64,000 nucleotides of DNA from Winogradskyella sp. MH6 (GTDB taxonomy: Bacteria > Bacteroidota > Bacteroidia > Flavobacteriales > Flavobacteriaceae), in NCBI RefSeq assembly GCF_022810765.1, contig NZ_CP094494.1, positions 2,170,001 through 2,234,000 on the forward strand, in the 5' to 3' direction. The position numbers and the translations under genes were made by a program. How positions within the stretch are numbered: the first letter of the stretch is position 1; every line of letters starts with the position of its first letter. The notes beneath the pieces are model-generated. The model was given only the letters and a program-made list of their open reading frames with translations, was not told the DNA's origin and did not search any database. This document shows positions 44,101 through 53,700 of the stretch, in pieces.

Positions 44101-46000
44101 TAGCTGTTAATAATAAGTTGGTGTGCAGTTCTACTGGTGTCACAGAGGCACAGCCAGTAGTATTATTTTCAACTCTGATATATACAATCTGTTCTTCAGA
44201 CGTAATATTAGTGTAATTAGTATCATCTGCAATAGGGTTGCTTCCTGTTAACGCATCTTCGTTAGTTTCATGAAATGTAACAGTAACACCTGTTAATCCT
44301 TCTAACACATCCGGAATTATACTTGTTAAATCAAAACTGGCAAAGCCATCATGGTCTGTGTCGCAAGCATCAATGTAATGATCATCTGTATTTATAACAG
44401 GATTATCTAAAACGGTAATATCTAAACTTGTAGTACTGATACAACCAGTAAATTCATCTCTAACACTTACAAAAACCTGCTCGTTAGTATTTGTGTTTAC
44501 ATAAGGCATTGGTAATGGATTTGTACCAATTGATGCATCAGCTAGTGTACTGTGATAAGTAACTATTAGATTAGTAAGACCATTGGTAATCTCGTCATTT
44601 TTTATATTAAGGTCAATGGCAGTAAACCCATCTGCAACCTGATCATCACAAACATCTAATGGTGACGGATTGTTGATATTGGGTAAAGGATTAACGGTTA
44701 AATTAATAGTAGAAAAAGCCAAACATCCATCATTTGTGTCCTCAATTCTTACATATATGATTTGTGGATTTGAAGTGTTTTGAATTGGAGTATTGATACC
44801 GTTAATACCATTTTGTGCTTCAGTATCAGAAAAGTGATACGATATGTTATAGTTTGAATTTGGAACAGAAGCTAAAACTTCGGCATCTTTTGTTGATAAA
44901 TCAAACGTTTCTATACCATCGTTACTAGTGTCGTCACATATTTCATAATCCGATATTGGGTCTGAAGATTGTGTTGAACTTAATGTAAGGCTGATATCAT
45001 CTTCAATAACACAAGAGCTTCCAGAGAGTGGAATCTCTACTTCAACACGATAATTACCCGTAACTGTAGCATTAAGTGTTGTTTGGTTTTCACCAGGAAT
45101 CAACACGTTATTAAAATACCAATTGTAGGTTGCTTGTGGATTACCAATATCACCATCTAAAGTGACTTCACTCGCACAGGTTGAAAAATCTTCACCTAAA
45201 TCTACAGTAGCATTAAAACTATTACCTTGAATAAAAACAGCAGAGTCATAGTTCTCGTCCGTTTGGTCGGCAATAATTAATTTTATTTGGTACTCAACAT
45301 TGGGTTGAATGGTTGCTGTTGCAGACATTACGGTTGTTCTACCATTGTAATTAGTATCTCCAAGACTGTAGCCTTCAAAATATTGTTCGTTAGAAGCTTC
45401 GCAAAAACCTACTATTTCTTCATGAACCGTATTGGTGTTTACTGGTGTTGTAGTACCAGGAACTAAAGCAATATTAGTATAAGGTGTATTGGTGCCAGCC
45501 TCTCTTATTAAAAAGGCAAATCCATCTGAATATTGACACGGAAAATTACCAAAATACTCTTCTGAAGCTAAAATGTAATTAAATTGAATTTGATTAGATA
45601 TTGAAATAAAATTGAACTCTAATGAAGTAGCATTTAATGTGCCTGATATACCTAGTGCAGTTTCTAAATCAGGATCGGTTCCCCAATTGCTATTTCCTTC
45701 ATTCAAGGTAGCTGTATTTTGGCTGTTTCCAGCCGAATTAGCATTTCCTGTACTTAAAACAATTCCATTTTCAAAAGGAAAATTAGATGTGCCTCTTTCA
45801 AAATACCCATAACTTCCTAGACCGACTGAACTACCGTTAGATGGTGAACTAATATTTGAAACTTCTACACAGCCTTGTATAAGATTATTTTCAATTAAAT
45901 TTTGTGGACTGATGGAATTATCTACAGTAATTTGCTGTGCATAAGAAAAGCTACAAATAATGCATAGGTATAATAAGAGGGAGCGATTTATGTAATCCAT
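41165..46000 (-). CDS. Giant T9SS type B repeat protein, third paralogue (1611 aa)
   Basis: Signal peptide (1-21, ending SYAQ), choice-of-anchor L (about 28-262; FENGIVLSTGNAN, FNYILASEEYFGN), an Ig-like module, eleven Cys-repeats (about 345-1385), a second Ig-like module (YIWSTGETTPEI), and a type B sorting domain (KHMSPNGDGHYDTWHI, FDRYGKHLATL, GHFAIRR). Its repeats are the most regular of the cluster, with classic loops such as CDTDHDG, CDIDNDG, CDEDQDG and CDTDYDG. It is clearly related to A and B along its whole length but much further away, so it is the older copy. Start and signal are unambiguous. It probably has its own transcript, since a terminator lies upstream. Confidence 0.9.
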   Translation of the reverse strand: MDYINRSLLLYLCIICSFSYAQQITVDNSISPQNLIENNLIQGCVEVSNISSPSNGSSVGLGSYGYFERGTSNFPFENGIVLSTGNANSAGNSQNTATLNEGNSNWGTDPDLETALGISGTLNATSLEFNFISISNQIQFNYILASEEYFGNFPCQYSDGFAFLIREAGTNTPYTNIALVPGTTTPVNTNTVHEEIVGFCEASNEQYFEGYSLGDTNYNGRTTVMSATATIQPNVEYQIKLIIADQTDENYDSAVFIQGNSFNATVDLGEDFSTCASEVTLDGDIGNPQATYNWYFNNVLIPGENQTTLNATVTGNYRVEVEIPLSGSSCVIEDDISLTLSSTQSSDPISDYEICDDTSNDGIETFDLSTKDAEVLASVPNSNYNISYHFSDTEAQNGINGINTPIQNTSNPQIIYVRIEDTNDGCLAFSTINLTVNPLPNINNPSPLDVCDDQVADGFTAIDLNIKNDEITNGLTNLIVTYHSTLADASIGTNPLPMPYVNTNTNEQVFVSVRDEFTGCISTTSLDITVLDNPVINTDDHYIDACDTDHDGFASFDLTSIIPDVLEGLTGVTVTFHETNEDALTGSNPIADDTNYTNITSEEQIVYIRVENNTTGCASVTPVELHTNLLLTATNIDDISLCDIDNDGVEEFNFSGIATSIINDLPDEFAISVEFYLTEDDRDNQVNALDQTTPFIPTSNPQTIYLGLSSATCYDVEQIDLILIPVYEFESIISQTVCDEDQDGFTTTDLSQFDTQVTDALDGFSVTYFLTENDARNNTNVLPNFYTNTSNPFTVYPRITSNETGCSDINFFEITVLEAPVTSPPSDIVICDNDQDGLFTINLLDIIPEVVSSTTDRQISFHTNQTDADNGSNAITNESIYNAQTETIYIRVENTNTGCHSTETLSITVNTLPVFTAIDNYKICEDSSDGFADFIFNTKDAEILNGQSGKVVSYYLNQQDADNRTNAIDKDVAYQNITTPQTIFVRVENLTDEDCYGTSSFIIEVGTNPVYNEPSDWFVCDDISNDGSETFDLSTKITEISDGISDNLSVTFYTSLNNAENSIDPLPLEYTNTVNPQTIFVQIDNGTICNSITSFELNVVQVPDVNPSVPLIGCDTDYDGFTEFDLTNAEFDILDVRQDDIEINYFENYEDAEANSNVISNPEAYTNTSNPQTVYVKINNTISNCYVLVPIDLSVNMPPIINDFQSFNICENENNSFDLTEINEVIMDESFNVLFSYYTNEADAYANENALSTDYTYSTNNDTLFARAEFSTTHCFTVYEFNLEVNPLPIANQPTNLEACDDDYDGLLDFDLTQQNAEILGTQNPSNFTITYHNSEDDANTNLSAVDTDYIAFDSEIIYARVENNATGCYAVTQFLVIIHPLPVIDIQDQVICLDNLPLIVSANTNNPTDQYIWSTGETTPEITIPEIGTYWVTVTTQFGCENTRVFSVAESEAATIEATEVIDFSDPNNITVTISGIGNYLYQLDDGEPQESNFFDNVGMGYHTVTIIDLNGCSEVTRDVLVIDIPKHMSPNGDGHYDTWHIVGVETLPGTIIHIFDRYGKHLATLRHDSPGWDGTLNGLKLPASDYWFVANVARGNQSFEVKGHFAIRR

Positions 46001-46427
46001 AAGTTAGGTTAAGTTTACAGTGTACACTTAGTTATCATTTTGGGGCTGATAGATATGTACTTCTAAGTGTGAAAAATAACCGTATTAAAGATTAAATACA
46101 AAAAAACACGACGAAATACATTAAATGTTAACATATTTAGGTGTTTTGTATATTAAATCTCACAAAAAAGACCTCAAAAAGAGGTCTTTTTCCCAAATTG
46201 AAATTTCGAAAACATTACAGCCTCAACAAATAATGTTTCTTAACCTGAAACTCCATATTGTTGTTTTCCTATCAAGGAAAAACATAGCTTTCGATAAATA
46301 AAATGTTAAGAGGGAAATGTGTACGACGTTAAAAGGGAAATCGAAATCGATACACAGAATTTAAAATTAAATGAGGATTTTTTTATCTGCAAATGAAAAA
46401 GACAAACGGATAAAAATCTTAACAATT
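46001..46427. other. 427-bp non-coding gap with a terminator and a second hairpin
   Basis: The largest gene-free stretch. It holds the terminator of the upstream three-gene unit (46165-46191) and an inverted repeat, TTTTCCT (46264-46270) with AGGAAAA (46275-46281). No ORF above about 15 codons and no clear TAnnTTTG box for the 46000 gene were seen; the nearest is TATTTTTC on the minus strand. Confidence 0.6.
46165..46191 (-). terminator. Terminator after the 613-aa T9SS gene
   Basis: AAAAAGACCTC (46165-46175) and GAGGTCTTTTT (46181-46191) form an 11-bp stem with a 5-base A loop. On the minus strand it is followed by further T residues. It separates the upstream three-gene unit from the 46000 gene. 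Confidence 0.75.
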
Positions 46428-48269
46428 TTAGTAATTTACGTACACCCAACCTACCATTGGTCGATAGTTGGGATCATTGAGATATAGAATGTAATAGTAT
46501 GTGCCAACAGGAACAGTTTTACCGTGATTGTTTAAACCTCTATTTATTTTTCCAAACCATGGTTTTTCATTATTACCTTCAAAAATAATATCACCATAGC
46601 GGTTATAGATTTTTAGTTGGTGCTCTGTAAAAATGTCGTAAAGTCCTTGTATGTTGAACCAATCATTAAAGGTGTCGTCGTTAGGCGAAAAACCATTTGG
46701 AACATAAGGCGGACAATTTTCTGTAGAAAGTTGAAATTGATATATTTCATAACATGGAGGGCTTTCTAACCTTACATAAATGGTTTCAGGATTTGAGGTG
46801 TTATTATAGTTTGATGGTATTAAAATAGAATTAGCTGCTGTTTCTAAATCTTCTAGCGATTGATAAAAAGAAATATTGTCTTCGTCATATTCTAGATTAA
46901 CCAATGCCTCATATAAATTATAAGTTGAAGTTTCAAAACCTTCATTGCAACCTATAAGGCCTGGTAGAGTTATGATGTCTGGTATAACTAATAATTCAAT
47001 ATCAAAATAGTTAATATTGTTGTTTTCGTTGGTTTCGGTTACCACTCCAGACATGCTGCCATCGTCATCAACAACGGCTGTTATGGTTAAATTAGGATTA
47101 GAGTCTTCAGGTTCTGTTACAATAATAGTATTAGACTCAGATTCGCCAATATTTAAATCGTTTACGGTTTGGCTTTGTCCAATGAGAAGACCATCTAAAT
47201 AAAATGCAATAGGTGTATTGGCAGGTAAAATATCTGTACTATTAAAGTTATTAACGGTGTAGAATAATTCAATACTACTGTTTCCGCAATTTACTATGTA
47301 ATCATTGACTTCTATTGTGGCATCTGGTAATTGGCTGTTGAGTACTGTAATAATATTGTTCAGAATTATAAGGTCTGCACTAAAACCTCCATTTTCATTT
47401 ATGCCTCCTGTAGTCAATTTTATAGATACAGAAGTATCTCCAATACTTATATTGTTTTCTAGGTCGTATACATCTAAATCGGCATTATAAAATGTGGTAG
47501 AGTTTGCAAAGGTGTTGGTGCCGTTAAAAGCATTATCCGCAAGGTTTAAAGGTGGATTAGAAATAATATTATCATTAATTGATAAAGACTCTCCATAGTT
47601 AAGACTATTATCACCTTCCCAAGCCAGAAAACCTATTTTGGCACCTTCATTATCAATAACATCAATATTATTAAGAATAATTTCTTTTTCCTGTACATTT
47701 CGGTTAATAATTTCTAGACCTTGGTATAGGTTAACTTGATTTAAAGGAAGGTTATCATTTTGATAGATAACATAAATACTCCAACCACCAAAATTTGTTC
47801 TGTTATTACAATAGCCAGGATTAGACATTAAGTCTGCACTTATATCCATGTCTGAAAACACATAGTTTCCATTACCATCATTAAGCACTAAATCGGTGAT
47901 GTCTGCATAGCATGAAAAATACTCTAATTGTCCGTTAAAAACATCACTGTAAGTCACGGTATATATCTCTTCACTAGAAATTGGTGTTCCGTTTAGGGTA
48001 ACTTCAGTATCACCAAATCCTGAGCCAGCCCAATACAAATATGCTTTTATAATTTGATTGTCTGTGTCTAATGAAAGGTTAGCACTAGAGGATTCTAAAA
48101 GAGAGCAAAAACTCTGATCTATATTATTTTCTGCCTGATTTAAAGTGTTACCAATAGCCGTATAGTCATATCTGCCATTAAATTGTTCAAACAGAGAAAT
48201 ATCTTGAGCTGATAATGGCAATACCAAGCCTAACAAGAGCAGATTGAGTATGTAGTATGCTTGTTTCAA
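46428..48269 (-). CDS. T9SS type B secreted protein with CARDB-like region (613 aa)
   Basis: Signal peptide (1-21, LVLPLSAQ), a ~280-residue N-terminal domain with SFCSLLESSSANLSLDTDN, IKAYLYWAGSGFGDTEVTLNG and FGGWSIYVIYQ blocks (a DUF3344-like surface domain as seen in other T9SS proteins), a CARDB-like beta sandwich (about 310-405; IAFYLDGLLIG), one Cys-repeat (CNEGFETSTYNL to YVRLESPPCYEI), and a type B sorting domain of a slightly different subtype (YVPNGFSPNDDTFNDWF, IYNRYGDIIFEG, GTYYYILYLND). It ends the unit that begins at 54161 and lies 37 bp after the 821-aa gene. Confidence 0.85.
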   Translation of the reverse strand: MKQAYYILNLLLLGLVLPLSAQDISLFEQFNGRYDYTAIGNTLNQAENNIDQSFCSLLESSSANLSLDTDNQIIKAYLYWAGSGFGDTEVTLNGTPISSEEIYTVTYSDVFNGQLEYFSCYADITDLVLNDGNGNYVFSDMDISADLMSNPGYCNNRTNFGGWSIYVIYQNDNLPLNQVNLYQGLEIINRNVQEKEIILNNIDVIDNEGAKIGFLAWEGDNSLNYGESLSINDNIISNPPLNLADNAFNGTNTFANSTTFYNADLDVYDLENNISIGDTSVSIKLTTGGINENGGFSADLIILNNIITVLNSQLPDATIEVNDYIVNCGNSSIELFYTVNNFNSTDILPANTPIAFYLDGLLIGQSQTVNDLNIGESESNTIIVTEPEDSNPNLTITAVVDDDGSMSGVVTETNENNNINYFDIELLVIPDIITLPGLIGCNEGFETSTYNLYEALVNLEYDEDNISFYQSLEDLETAANSILIPSNYNNTSNPETIYVRLESPPCYEIYQFQLSTENCPPYVPNGFSPNDDTFNDWFNIQGLYDIFTEHQLKIYNRYGDIIFEGNNEKPWFGKINRGLNNHGKTVPVGTYYYILYLNDPNYRPMVGWVYVNY

Positions 48270-48306
48270 ATAGCTTGGATTGGTTTATCTAAATTACGAT
48301 TAATAT

Positions 48307-50772
48307 CTATCGCACCAAACTAAAATGACTGGTAAAGACTCTGCCATCTTCTAGTTGTACTTTAAACCAATAATCGCTACTTGGCATTTTTTTTCCTTTA
48401 TAAGTGCCGTCCCAACCTCCTCCAAGAGGGTTGAGTTCTGCTAGCAGTTTGCCATAGCGATCAAAAATTAGGATACTGGTATTTGGCTGAAATTGATTAC
48501 TTATTCCTTTGACTTGCCAAAATTCGTTTGTACCATCACCATTTGGTGTGAAGAATTTTGGGAATCCAATAACCGAAACTAATTTGTCTGCAATGCCACA
48601 GTCGTTTTTATCTCTTACAAATACGGTATAGAGTCCAGGTAAAACGTCTTCAAAAACATTAGAATCTTGGTAAGGTCCATCAATAGCATCTAGAGCATAT
48701 TCATAATCACCTTCACCAGATACTAAAATGGTTATCGAATTGTTATTAGACGCATCAACAACTTCAATATTATCTATAGTAGCAATATTAGATGGTAAAA
48801 CTGTAATCGTTCTGTCTTTAAAACAACCGTTTACATTGCTAACTCTAACATTGTATGTGCCTGCTGCATCAACTTCAATAGTTGCTGTATTTTCACCAGT
48901 AGACCAATCAAAAATATAGTTGCTCGGTGAGTCGTTAATAATACCAGCATCTAAAACAATGGTTTCAGGGAAACTATTGAGACAGTACAGCGTTTCAAAT
49001 TCGGTTTCAATATCTGGAAGTTCGTAAACGGTAAGTTCAATTTCACTTATGCCATAACAAGCATTTGAGTTTTCAACGCGAGCATAAATTGTTTGATTAT
49101 AAGGAATTGTATTGGTAAAATTAATACCAAGAGGATTCGTTTCTACCAAAGCATCTTCATAAGTTTCGTAATACTGAAGATCTAGACCAACAGGAGCACC
49201 AGCAAGTACAATGTTATTGGTGTCGTTAAGGTTGAAAGTTGCAAAACCATCTTCGCTGCCATCGTCATCGCACACAGCTAAACTAGCATCGTTAGAAGAT
49301 GTGCTACTAACTTCTAAAGAAACTTCACTAAAATTTACACAACCAGTTGAGGTATTGGTCACTCTTGCATAAATAATTTGCGGATTGAAGAAATTATCAA
49401 AAGCATCAGCATTAATTTCATTTTCTACATTTTCTGCATCCACTTGAGACAAATAGTAAGTAACATCTGCATTAGGATCTCCGTTGGTAACCTCACTAGA
49501 TATTTCATTAAGATTGAAAGTTGTAAAACCTTCTGGTATGCCATCTTCATCACATTGTATTAACGAAACATTATTAGCAATTGGCTTCGCAGCTACGATA
49601 ATATCAAATGAAGTGAATCCAATACAACCGCTATTTACATCTTCAATCCGAACAAAAATTTCGGTTGGTGTTGCTGTAGTGTTTGTGTAAATTGTTGGTA
49701 AAGCTGAAGCATTAGCTATAGCATCACTTTCAGATAAATGATAACTAATGTTTAAGCTTGCGCCTAAAATACCGTTGGTTATCTCTTGGGTCTTTACATC
49801 AAAATCAAATGTTGTTTGCCCATTTTGATCATCTCCATCTGTGTCATCATCACATACCTCATAGGTTGTTGGTGGATTAAAATTTGAAAACGAAGTGACA
49901 TTAACAATCATTTTGTTAATAATAAAGCAATCTGTGGTTGTGTTTTCAATTCTTATAAAAACCGTCTGTGTGCTAAAAAAACTTGTAAAAGTATCTCCTA
50001 GTGGGTTAATATTAACATTAGCATCATTCTCTGTATTGTGAAAACTTACCGCAACATCACTTTGACCATCAATAATATCTTGCCTAAGTGTCGTAAGGTC
50101 TATATCAGTAATTAGGTCATCAAAAGGCGCAACATTATCGCAAATTTCTAAGTTGGGCAGGCTAGTAGCGTTAGGATTTGCTAAAAGAGGATTAGAAGGA
50201 CTATCTGGAAATGTAGCTGTGCCAGTCCATTCTAAAGAGAAGGGGCTATTGCCAACAGGTCTATCTATCACTAAAAAATAGGTTTCACCTGCTAGTACAT
50301 CTAAATCACTCACAAAACTATCGCCATCCTCACCAGGACCTTCATTAGGATCTGGGTCGTTTGGGCTCATTCCTGTTAAATTATTGCCTTGACTTGCTGC
50401 TTGGGGATTTGTTGTAGAACATCTTATAGTCTGACCAAGATTACCACAAGTGGCATTAGGCCCAAAAAGGAAAAAATCATAATCCTCTGAAATAGAGTTG
50501 CTTTCAGGTGTCAATGTAAATGCTAAAGTACCAGATTCTGCAATAGTAATTTGAAACCAGATGCTATTGTTTTCCCTACTGCTACAATTATTTCGACCTT
50601 CTACCTCTTGAATTCCTATACCATTAACATCAAAGACAAAACTTGAATTACCACAAACTGTAATGGCATTAACACAATCGTTAGGTTCTTGGCTATAACA
50701 AAAGACGTTATAACATAATAGTATTATAGCCAATAGATTTTTATGAAGGGATAGATTTGATTTCAATATCAT
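48307..50772 (-). CDS. T9SS type B secreted protein with PPC/CUB-like head (821 aa)
   Basis: Signal peptide (1-28, CYNVFCYSQ). The N-terminal head (about 30-195) reads SIWFQITIAESGTLAFTLTPE, DYDFFLFGPNATCG and AGETYFLVIDRP, the pattern of PPC/CUB-like jelly-roll domains that precede many secreted bacterial modules. Then come four Cys-repeats, an Ig-like module (FDWSTGENTATIEV), and a type B sorting domain (PKFFTPNGDGTNEFW, IFDRYGKLLAEL). Its start overlaps the stop of the upstream gene (ATGA), so they are translationally coupled. The last ~430 residues are close to identical to those of that neighbour, while the heads are unrelated. Confidence 0.88.
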   Translation of the reverse strand: MILKSNLSLHKNLLAIILLCYNVFCYSQEPNDCVNAITVCGNSSFVFDVNGIGIQEVEGRNNCSSRENNSIWFQITIAESGTLAFTLTPESNSISEDYDFFLFGPNATCGNLGQTIRCSTTNPQAASQGNNLTGMSPNDPDPNEGPGEDGDSFVSDLDVLAGETYFLVIDRPVGNSPFSLEWTGTATFPDSPSNPLLANPNATSLPNLEICDNVAPFDDLITDIDLTTLRQDIIDGQSDVAVSFHNTENDANVNINPLGDTFTSFFSTQTVFIRIENTTTDCFIINKMIVNVTSFSNFNPPTTYEVCDDDTDGDDQNGQTTFDFDVKTQEITNGILGASLNISYHLSESDAIANASALPTIYTNTTATPTEIFVRIEDVNSGCIGFTSFDIIVAAKPIANNVSLIQCDEDGIPEGFTTFNLNEISSEVTNGDPNADVTYYLSQVDAENVENEINADAFDNFFNPQIIYARVTNTSTGCVNFSEVSLEVSSTSSNDASLAVCDDDGSEDGFATFNLNDTNNIVLAGAPVGLDLQYYETYEDALVETNPLGINFTNTIPYNQTIYARVENSNACYGISEIELTVYELPDIETEFETLYCLNSFPETIVLDAGIINDSPSNYIFDWSTGENTATIEVDAAGTYNVRVSNVNGCFKDRTITVLPSNIATIDNIEVVDASNNNSITILVSGEGDYEYALDAIDGPYQDSNVFEDVLPGLYTVFVRDKNDCGIADKLVSVIGFPKFFTPNGDGTNEFWQVKGISNQFQPNTSILIFDRYGKLLAELNPLGGGWDGTYKGKKMPSSDYWFKVQLEDGRVFTSHFSLVR

Positions 50773-53700
50773 CGTTTTAAAGAAAAATGACTGGTAAAAG
50801 TTCTGCCATCTTCAAGTTCTACTTTAAACCAATAGTCGCTCGCTGGCATGTTGGCACCATTGTATGTGCCATCCCAACCAGAACTAAGAGGATTAAGTTT
50901 TGTTAAAAGTTTTCCGTAACGGTCAAAAATAAAAATTAAAGAATTAGCTTGAAACTGATTGTTAATACCTCTGACTTGCCAAAAATCGTTTGTTCCGTCA
51001 TTGTTTGGTGTAAAAAACTTAGGGAAACCAATAACTGAAACTAATTCATCTGCAATACCACAATCGTTTTTATCTCTTACAAAGACTGTATAGAGACCAG
51101 GTGAAATATCTTCAAATACATTAGAATCTTGATATGGGCCATCAATATCATCTAGAGCATATTCATAATCACCTTCACCAGATACTAAAATGGTTATTGA
51201 ATTGTTATTGGAAGCATCAACTACTTCAATATTATCTATAGTTGCAATATTAGATGGTAAAACAGTTATGGTCCTCTGTTTACTACAATTGTTACTATTA
51301 AAAACTGATACAGTGTATGTGCCTGGTTCATTAACTTCAATTGTAGATGTCGTTTCGGTGGTAGACCAAGAGTAGGTGAAATTACTAGGTGAGTCATTAA
51401 TAATTCCAGCATCTAATACAATGGTTTCTGGAAAGCTATTGAGGCAGTATAACGTTTCAAACTCAGTTTCAATATCTGGTAGTTCATTAACAATAAGTTC
51501 TACTTCACTTATACCATAACAAGAGTTAGAATTCTCTACGCGTGCATAGATGATTTGGTTATAAGGAGTTGTGTTGGTGTAAGTGTCGCTGAGTGCATTG
51601 TTTTCTAATAGCGCATCTTCATAAGTTTCGTAGTATTCTACATCTAATCCTACAGGTGCACCAGCTAAAATAATAGGATTGGACGTTGTAAGGTTAAATG
51701 CCATAAAACCGTCTTCTGTACCATCTGTATCGCAGGCGAGTATACTTGTATCGTTTGATGATGTTGTGCTTACTTCTAAGGAAACTTCACTATAACTTAC
51801 ACAACCAGTAGTTGTATTGATAACCCTTGCATAAATAATTTGAGGATTAAAGAAATTTTCAAAAGCATCTGCATCAATTTCGTTTTCCTCATTTTCAGCA
51901 TCGACAAGAGACAAGTAATAACTAACACTTCTGTTAGGCTCATTATTTACAACATCATCATTAAATAAATTAATGTTGAAGGAAGTAAATCCTTCTGGTA
52001 TACCATCTTCATCACATTGCACAATAGATATATTATTTGCCACAGGCGCGTCGTTAATGGTAAGCAAAAAACTTTCGGTACTGTAACAATCTGTTTTATT
52101 GGTGTTTTCTATTCTAACAAAAATTTCGGCAGAATTGGTTGCATAAGTTAGAGGTAAAGAAGCGGTGTTGTCGTCTGCATCTTGTTGTGTAGTATGAAAG
52201 GTTATGCTTGTATCAGTTTCAGACTGATTACCTCTTATAGATGGAATTAAATCACCTAGCTCAATTGATGCAAAACCATCAGTTACGTCTCCTTCATCAT
52301 CACAAAATTCAATATTATTAAGTTGAACAATTTGTGGTGTGTTAAACACCTCAAGATTAAAAGTTGTTATATCAAAACAATCTGTATTACTTTTGTTTTC
52401 AACACGAGCGTAGATAGCTTGCGGATTAGTAGTGTTTGTGTAAGGTGCTACTATTTCATTTTCAAGATTTTCGGCATTTTCAAATGATTCAAAATAACGA
52501 ACATCATATAAGTTCTCATCTTGGTTTTGTAGTATTTCAGTATTTTTATCTGCCAGATTAAATGTACTTACACCATTACCATTTATACCGCAATCTTGCA
52601 TGTTTGTAGTTTCAAAAGCGGTTGGAATATTGTGTATTGTTACTGGTGAAACAAATGTTTTAACCTCAGAATCTGTTGTAATTGTTGCGCTTACAGAATA
52701 AGTGTTTGTGTTACTGTATGTGTGATTTGGATTAACTTCATTTGAGGTAGTGCCATCTCCAAAATCCCATAATATTGAGTTAAATTCTTCTGAAGTAGTA
52801 ATTGAAAATTCTGTGTTGTCACCTAAACACGTATTTTCAGATTGAATACGGGCAATTAAAAAGGATTGAATAAACGGAGGTAAGCCAAGTCTTGTAGATG
52901 TGCCTGGTGCCAATGAGATTCCGTTTTCTTCATAATTACATGCAAGACCTAATTCTTCAGGATTGTTAATGACATCCATAAAAGAAATAAAAGAAGGATT
53001 GGTGATATAAACTTTACCATCTGGTCCTAATTGTATAGCACCTCTGTTTCCTGTATTTGTATAAAGAACAACTTGACTATTATTAATATCTGCAGCTTCA
53101 AGATTAAATTGCGATACACTACCATTATGAGTGGCATAAAGTTTTTTTGAGTCAGCAGAAAAATCTGCTCCATAGGCTACTACATTATCTAAAACATTAG
53201 TTGGGTTAGAAACTACACCTGTTTCTGTATTAAAATCATACAGCCAAACGCTACCTGAATTATTAGAAAATTGAGTAACACTAGGAATATTAAAGTTTTG
53301 ATTGTGGCAAATAACTAGTTTTGAACCATCTGGCGAAGATTTTAAATATCCAATAGCATTACGCCTATAGCCATCTGTATTTATAAGTGGTGTTATTTGT
53401 GAAACTACAGGTGTATTGTTAACACCGTTTTCATCAATTCTAAAAGCGTAAAAACGATTTATAAATTGAGTAATTAACCAATAAGAGGTACCATCAGCAT
53501 GTTCTACAGCAGTAATTTTTTCGGCGCATTTGTATGCCGTTTCTACAGGATCGTTTTCGTTGTAAGTTATAAGATGAATATTTTTTTCTTCTGGTACAAC
53601 ATCACCAAGGCCACCATTTAGGGTTAAGTCTACTAAAGAGTAATTAAGACCATTATTAAAACCATCGTCATCTTGTGGTATGGTTCCTCCTATATTGGTT